Assembly (NCBI GenBank): GCA_030824175.1
Contig: JAVBYH010000223.1
Span: 1 to 7,218 of the forward strand
From: Bacteroidota bacterium
Lineage (GTDB): Bacteria; Bacteroidota; Ignavibacteria; UBA10030; UBA8401
DNA: 7,218 bases
Reading direction: 5' to 3'
The position numbers and the translations under genes are program-made. Below are positions 6,647 through 7,218 of this stretch, in pieces. The notes under the pieces are model-generated. The model worked only from the letters and a program-made list of their open reading frames with translations, was not told where the DNA came from and did no database searches. Numbering within the stretch: the stretch's first letter is position 1; every line of letters starts with the position of its first letter.

Positions 6647-7218
6647 TTACAATGGTTTCATTTCCAGCGAGAGCACACACAATCCCAGCCGGCGAACGTC
6701 GGGAGAGAGACCAAGTTCCGCGAGGGACACGGGATCCTTATAATGGAAGCACAAGGACAGGACGCCTCCCCCGTCCCTCAGGCAGGACCGCGGGATGACG
6801 AGGGATCGGACGCCGTTATGTTGGGCCGCCGTATACACGAGGGTGGTGAGAACCCGGCCATTGGCGCGAACCTCAACACGCTGTGACGTATGCCTCTCAG
6901 TAAGGAACGCAATCGCCCTGATGATGAGTTCCACGTCGGTGCGGGGAAGGGACGAAAATTTGAAGAGCAGCATGGACGAGTCTCCGTCGGACCACGTCCC
7001 CCAGGGTTGGGCACGCGACCATCCATAGATGCAATGCGATCCGCCGGTGCCGATCGTATCGAAGACAAGCCGGGCGCCGGGGCGATAGGCGAAGTTGTTC
7101 GTCGTCGACGGAGGAGACACGGCGGGTCGCCGATCACCGGAGACGGACATCGTATTGAAGCCAGGTGCGATAAAACGGATGCCGTCCATCACTCCTGCGA
7201 GGTCCGCGGATTTCAAGC
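6647..7218 (-). CDS. DUF7024-like domain protein, C-terminal part
   Basis: This is the last 190 or so residues of a protein cut by the right edge of the window; the frame is open to the end, and the TTG at 7216 is not a convincing start. The visible part begins with a short block (GIRFIAPGFNTMSVSG), then a beta-rich domain resembling DUF7024: IYGWSRAQPWGTWSDGD, SLPRTDVELIIRAIAF, VEVRANGRVL, and a closing LAELGLSPDVRRLGLCVLSLEM. From what I recall, this domain caps membrane glycosyltransferases, phosphoglycerol-transferase-like and similar cell-surface polysaccharide enzymes, and may bind sugar or shape the extracytoplasmic part. No membrane helix is visible in this fragment, so the catalytic part, if any, is upstream. 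It precedes the TPR kinase by 35 bases with no hairpin between, so it may share its transcript. The domain name rests on recalled motifs only. Confidence 0.68.
   Translation of the reverse strand, partial: LKSADLAGVMDGIRFIAPGFNTMSVSGDRRPAVSPPSTTNNFAYRPGARLVFDTIGTGGSHCIYGWSRAQPWGTWSDGDSSMLLFKFSSLPRTDVELIIRAIAFLTERHTSQRVEVRANGRVLTTLVYTAAQHNGVRSLVIPRSCLRDGGGVLSLCFHYKDPVSLAELGLSPDVRRLGLCVLSLEMKPL

Overview
The window is a GC-rich bacterial chromosomal segment holding two gene groups that converge near base 1040. I see no plasmid, phage, IS, CRISPR, tRNA or rRNA signal. A histidine kinase with periplasmic TPR repeats followed by a NarL-type regulator, and a UvrD-like helicase lacking the usual long C-terminal extension, resemble genes of the Bacteroidota/Chlorobi/Ignavibacteria group. 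That placement is an inference from gene style, not from a marker gene.

Layout. Bases 1-1035 (+) carry the 3' part of a hybrid sensor histidine kinase (end of the dimerisation helices, ATPase domain, receiver domain), cut by the window edge. Only 6 bases separate its stop from the stop of a minus-strand group. Read from upstream to downstream, that group is a very short secreted GlcG/HbpS-like protein (3941-3657), a DinB-family putative metal-binding protein (3616-3095) and a UvrD/PcrA-type DNA helicase (3083-1042). The helicase is split into two reading frames that meet at a TGATG stop/start overlap (2077-2081). A clear minus-strand intrinsic terminator (4018-4056) separates this group from a two-component system further upstream: a TPR-containing HisKA_3 histidine kinase (6611-4854) and its NarL/FixJ-type response regulator (4802-4149). 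Upstream of the kinase, at the right edge, is the C-terminal part of a protein with a DUF7024-like domain, of the kind found at the end of membrane glycosyltransferase or phosphoglycerol-transferase-like proteins.

Function. The kinase and regulator form a plausible cognate pair: the membrane kinase phosphorylates the receiver Asp57 of the regulator, which binds DNA through its C-terminal HTH. The helicase would act in DNA repair if its halves are both made and associate. The two most notable points are the helicase broken just after motif IV, with every catalytic motif preserved on both sides, and the GlcG-like gene that seems to have lost about 60 internal residues in frame while keeping its signal peptide and both ends of the fold. 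I see no convincing new multi-gene system here. These two altered genes are what deserves follow-up.
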